Shown: positions 61,722 through 64,000 of the stretch, one piece after another
Position numbering within the stretch: the first letter of the stretch is position 1
Layout: every line of letters starts with the position of its first letter
Source of the DNA: an uncultured Alcanivorax sp.
GTDB taxonomy: Bacteria > Pseudomonadota > Gammaproteobacteria > Pseudomonadales > Alcanivoracaceae
Reading direction: 5' to 3'
Assembly (NCBI RefSeq): GCF_947258575.1
Contig: NZ_CAMYIV010000005.1
Span: forward strand, 186,001-250,000
Length of the DNA stretch: 64,000 nucleotides
Made by a program: the position numbers and the translations under genes
The notes under the pieces: model-generated
What the model was told of the DNA's origin: nothing
The model's database searches: none
What the model saw: the letters and a program-made list of their open reading frames with translations, nothing else

Positions 61722-61738
61722 GCCCGCCGGTGGCGGGC
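61722..61738 (-). terminator. Rho-independent terminator of pckA
   Basis: The stem GCCCGCC / GGCGGGC with loop GGT is followed, on the minus strand, by a run of Ts (61717-61721). It lies about 20 bases after the pckA stop. Confidence 0.85.
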
Positions 61739-61759
61739 TTTTTCAGTGATTCGTGCGGA

Positions 61760-63304
61760 TCAGGCCTTGGGGCCGGCGGCGCGGATCTCTTCAGACACGT
61801 CCGCATACTTCTCGGCAAAGTTCTTTTCGAACTGCTCTGCCAGATCGCGGGCGCGGGCTTCGTAGTTTTCCGGGTTGGCCCAGGTGTTCTTGGGCTGCAG
61901 CAGCTGGCTGTCCACACCGGGAACGGCTTTGGGCACGTCCAGGTTGATGATGTCCAGGTGCTCGGTTTCCGCGTTGTCCAGGTCGCCGGAGAGGATGGCG
62001 TTCACCACACCACGGGTGGTGGGGATGCTGAAACGCTCGCCTTCGCCGAAGGGGCCACCGGTCCAGCCGGTGTTCACCAGGAACACGGTGGAGCCGAAAT
62101 CTTCCATCCGTTTGATCAGCAGCTCGGCGTATTCGCCGGCGCGACGGGGGAAGAAGGGGGCGCCGAAGCAGGTGGAGAAGGTGCTCTTGATGCCGCCACC
62201 GGAACCCATTTCGGTGGAGCCGACCAGCGCGGTGTAGCCGCTCAGGAAGTGGTAGGCCGCCGCTTCCTTGGACAGCTTGGATACCGGCGGAAGAACACCG
62301 GTCAGGTCGCAGGTCAGGAAGATGATGTGTTTGGGCTCACCGGCACGGTTGGCGTCGACTTTCTTGTCGATGTTTTCCAGCGGGTAGGCGGCACGGGTGT
62401 TCTGGGTCAGGGACACGTCGGTGTAGTCGGCGGTGCGGCTTTCGTCATTGATGATGACGTTTTCCAGTACTGCGCCGAATTTGATGGCGTCCCAGATAAC
62501 CGGCTCGTTCTTCTGGCTCAGGTCGATGCACTTGGCGTAGCAGCCGCCTTCGATGTTGAACACCACATCCTTGCCCCAGCCGTGCTCGTCGTCACCGATC
62601 AGGTAACGGTTCGGGTCGGCGGACAGGGTGGTTTTACCGGTGCCGGACAGGCCGAAGAACAGGGCCACGTCGCCGTCTTCGCCAACGTTGGCGGAGCAGT
62701 GCATGGGCAGCACGTCTTTTTCCGGCAGCAGGAAGTTCTGCACGGAGAACATGGCTTTCTTCATTTCACCGGCGTAACGCATGCCGGCGATCAGTACCTT
62801 GCGCTGGGCAAAGTTGAGGATCACACAGCCATCGGAATTGGTGCCGTCACGCTCCGGCTCACACTGGAAGTGCGGGGCGTGCAGAATCTGCCATTCTTCC
62901 TTGCTGCGCGGATTGTATTTTTCCGGGCGGATGAACATGGTGTTGGCGAACAGGTTGTGCCACGCGGTCTGCGCGGTCACTTTTACTGCCAGGTAATGAT
63001 CCGCATCGGCACCTACGTGCAGGTGGGAAACAAAGGCATCAGCGTCGGCAACGGCAACGCTGACACGATCCCACAGGGCATCGAACTTGTCGGCGGGGAA
63101 GGCACGGTTAATAGCACCCCAGTGGATGTGCTCGCTGGTGCTGGGCTCTTCAACGATGTAGCGGTCCATGGGGGAACGGCCGGTGCGGTGACCGGTTTCC
63201 ACTACCAGGGCGCCGGTATCGGACAGGCGGCCTTCGTTGCGTTGAACAGCCAGTTCTACCAGCTGGGCCGGGCTGAGGTCGTTATAAACAATCGGGTCGG
63301 TCAT
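61760..63304 (-). CDS. pckA: Phosphoenolpyruvate carboxykinase (ATP)
   Basis: The 514-residue enzyme has the Walker A-like loop [17 protein letters not shown] (near residue 225), the metal/active-site segments [16 protein letters not shown] and [20 protein letters not shown] and a C-terminus typical of PckA. It converts oxaloacetate to phosphoenolpyruvate for gluconeogenesis. The second ATG was chosen because CAGGA lies at a better distance from it; one two codons upstream is also possible. Confidence 0.95.
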   Translation of the reverse strand: MTDPIVYNDLSPAQLVELAVQRNEGRLSDTGALVVETGHRTGRSPMDRYIVEEPSTSEHIHWGAINRAFPADKFDALWDRVSVAVADADAFVSHLHVGADADHYLAVKVTAQTAWHNLFANTMFIRPEKYNPRSKEEWQILHAPHFQCEPERDGTNSDGCVILNFAQRKVLIAGMRYAGEMKKAMFSVQNFLLPEKDVLPMHCSANVGEDGDVALFFGLSGTGKTTLSADPNRYLIGDDEHGWGKDVVFNIEGGCYAKCIDLSQKNEPVIWDAIKFGAVLENVIINDESRTADYTDVSLTQNTRAAYPLENIDKKVDANRAGEPKHIIFLTCDLTGVLPPVSKLSKEAAAYHFLSGYTALVGSTEMGSGGGIKSTFSTCFGAPFFPRRAGEYAELLIKRMEDFGSTVFLVNTGWTGGPFGEGERFSIPTTRGVVNAILSGDLDNAETEHLDIINLDVPKAVPGVDSQLLQPKNTWANPENYEARARDLAEQFEKNFAEKYADVSEEIRAAGPKA

Positions 63305-63528
63305 GGTCATTCCTGGGCTTGTGGCCGTGCCGTTTCAGCGTGTATGGGCGCCGAAACTCTGGTTCGCATTGCGGATAACAGTGCCGGTCTCGTGCCCGTT
63401 ACTGCCACCGGGCAAGACCAAAGGGGACCGGGGGACAAAGCCTCCAGTCAGCACAGGCGCGCGATTATGCCAGAAAAGGAAATCAGTGGCGATTCCCCCT
63501 TGGACCGGGTGGTCACGGCGCGGCAGTC

Positions 63529-63684
63529 AGTGAACAGTTAATAGTTAACAGTGAATAGTTGCGCGATCCGGCCCGGGGTCGCCTGAAACGCAAGAGGCCG
63601 CGTCCATGGCTCGGGCGCGGCCTCTTGCGTTTCAGCCCCTGAGGGCCTGTTTCGCGTCGCTGTTAACTGTTCACTATTAACTGC
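63529..63684. repeat. Nested inverted repeats between pckA and hslO
   Basis: Outer arms AGTGAACAGTTAATAGTTAA... (63529-63558) and GTTAACTGTTCACTATTAAC... (63662-63684) enclose a perfect 20-base stem CTGAAACGCAAGAGGCCGCG (63583-63602 against 63616-63635, shifted by one at the 5' end). The right arm overlaps the hslO stop codon. The inner hairpin could end hslO transcription. Confidence 0.75.
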
Positions 63685-64000
63685 TTTCCCGGATCATCGC
63701 CGCCAGATCCACCGCATCAAAGCGTTCCTGGTTGCGGCAGAAGTCGCAGGTCAGGGTCACTTCGCCGTCTTCGTCCAGCAGGGTCTGCAATTCATTGCTG
63801 CCCAGGGACAGCAAGGCATTGCGGTTGCGGTCCCGGGAGCAGGTGCAGCCGAACTGCAGGGCCTGGGCGTCGGGCAGCTGTGGCGGGGTGTCGTGGAACA
63901 AGCGGTGGAGGATGGTCTGGTCGTCCAGGTTGAGCAGCTCTTCCATTTTCAGGGTGCCGGCGAGGGCTTCCAGGTGCTCCCACATCTGTGTGTTGGCGTC
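63677..64000 (-). CDS. hslO: Hsp33 redox chaperone, C-terminal part only (cut by window edge)
   Basis: The last 107 codons are present. The zinc-binding redox switch is visible as [10 protein letters not shown] (CxC) and [10 protein letters not shown] (CxxC). Oxidation of these Cys residues activates Hsp33 as a holdase. The region upstream continues beyond the right edge. The last codons lie in a repeat arm. Confidence 0.9.
   Translation of the reverse strand, partial: DANTQMWEHLEALAGTLKMEELLNLDDQTILHRLFHDTPPQLPDAQALQFGCTCSRDRNRNALLSLGSNELQTLLDEDGEVTLTCDFCRNQERFDAVDLAAMIRESS

Noticed and set aside
61730-63541. A 603-codon plus-strand frame opposite pckA
   Set aside because: Antisense shadow; pckA on the minus strand has all catalytic motifs.
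1-64000. Search for CRISPR arrays, tRNA and rRNA genes
   Set aside because: No regularly spaced direct repeats and no cloverleaf or rRNA-like segments were recognised by eye.

Overview
The window is a GC-rich gammaproteobacterial chromosome segment. It carries housekeeping genes typical of that class: gshA, tex, ompR/envZ, rsd/algQ, rmf, dsbB, bioA, pckA and hslO. The gene mix (imelysin/di-haem iron locus, DUF4331 locus, NhaD antiporter, type II NADH dehydrogenase, lone thiolase) suggests a marine, Alcanivorax-like bacterium. That assignment is inference from gene content; no rRNA or tRNA gene was seen. No integrase, transposase, prophage or CRISPR array was recognised. The only mobile-looking DNA is a set of small inverted repeats between genes.

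Left end (1-8250): a translationally coupled minus-strand operon encodes DUF3348, a MotA/TolQ-like DUF802 protein with a very long coiled-coil tail, a MotB/OmpA-like protein with an Asp in its membrane helix, and a DUF2894 protein cut by the window edge. It looks like a Zorya-type (ZorAB-like) ion-driven motor with two accessory proteins. A small Cys-rich lipoprotein, a phospholipase D-like lipoprotein, two small helical proteins and an NhaD Na+/H+ antiporter follow.

Iron and metal block (8400-16350): a perfect 21-bp Fur-like palindrome precedes imelysin, di-haem oxidoreductase, a second imelysin and a Tat-exported DUF1513 protein, probably a periplasmic iron acquisition system. Next come an orphan Cys-rich secreted protein and a MerR regulator divergent from DUF3703 and a cation-efflux transporter with altered metal ligands. 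Small SRPBCC and DUF3820 genes follow on the same strand.

Middle (16344-36530): a DUF4336 protein, a histone-deacetylase-like amidohydrolase, a CbiX-like chelatase, an LpxR-like lipid A deacylase and a thiolase. Then comes a second notable locus: HupE/UreJ, a TPR protein, a small lipoprotein and DUF4331 on the minus strand, divergent from an ECF sigma factor and its RskA-type anti-sigma factor. After it lie an ABC-F ATPase, bioA, an orphan ParA, an FKBP isomerase, rsd/algQ, an LrgAB pair, dsbB and rmf.

Right part (36774-64000): gshA, tex, an orphan PilH-like receiver, an RND pump with an unusual C-terminal membrane extension and its adaptor, ompR/envZ, a low-GC outer-membrane barrel gene and an MFS exporter. 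These are followed by a VOC protein, a CocE/NonD hydrolase, a PQQ-type sugar dehydrogenase, a divergent SDR/LysR pair, an MltB-type transglycosylase, a 3D-domain lipoprotein, a YihY membrane protein, NDH-2, pckA and the 3' part of hslO. At least five families of inverted-repeat elements occupy the intergenic gaps.
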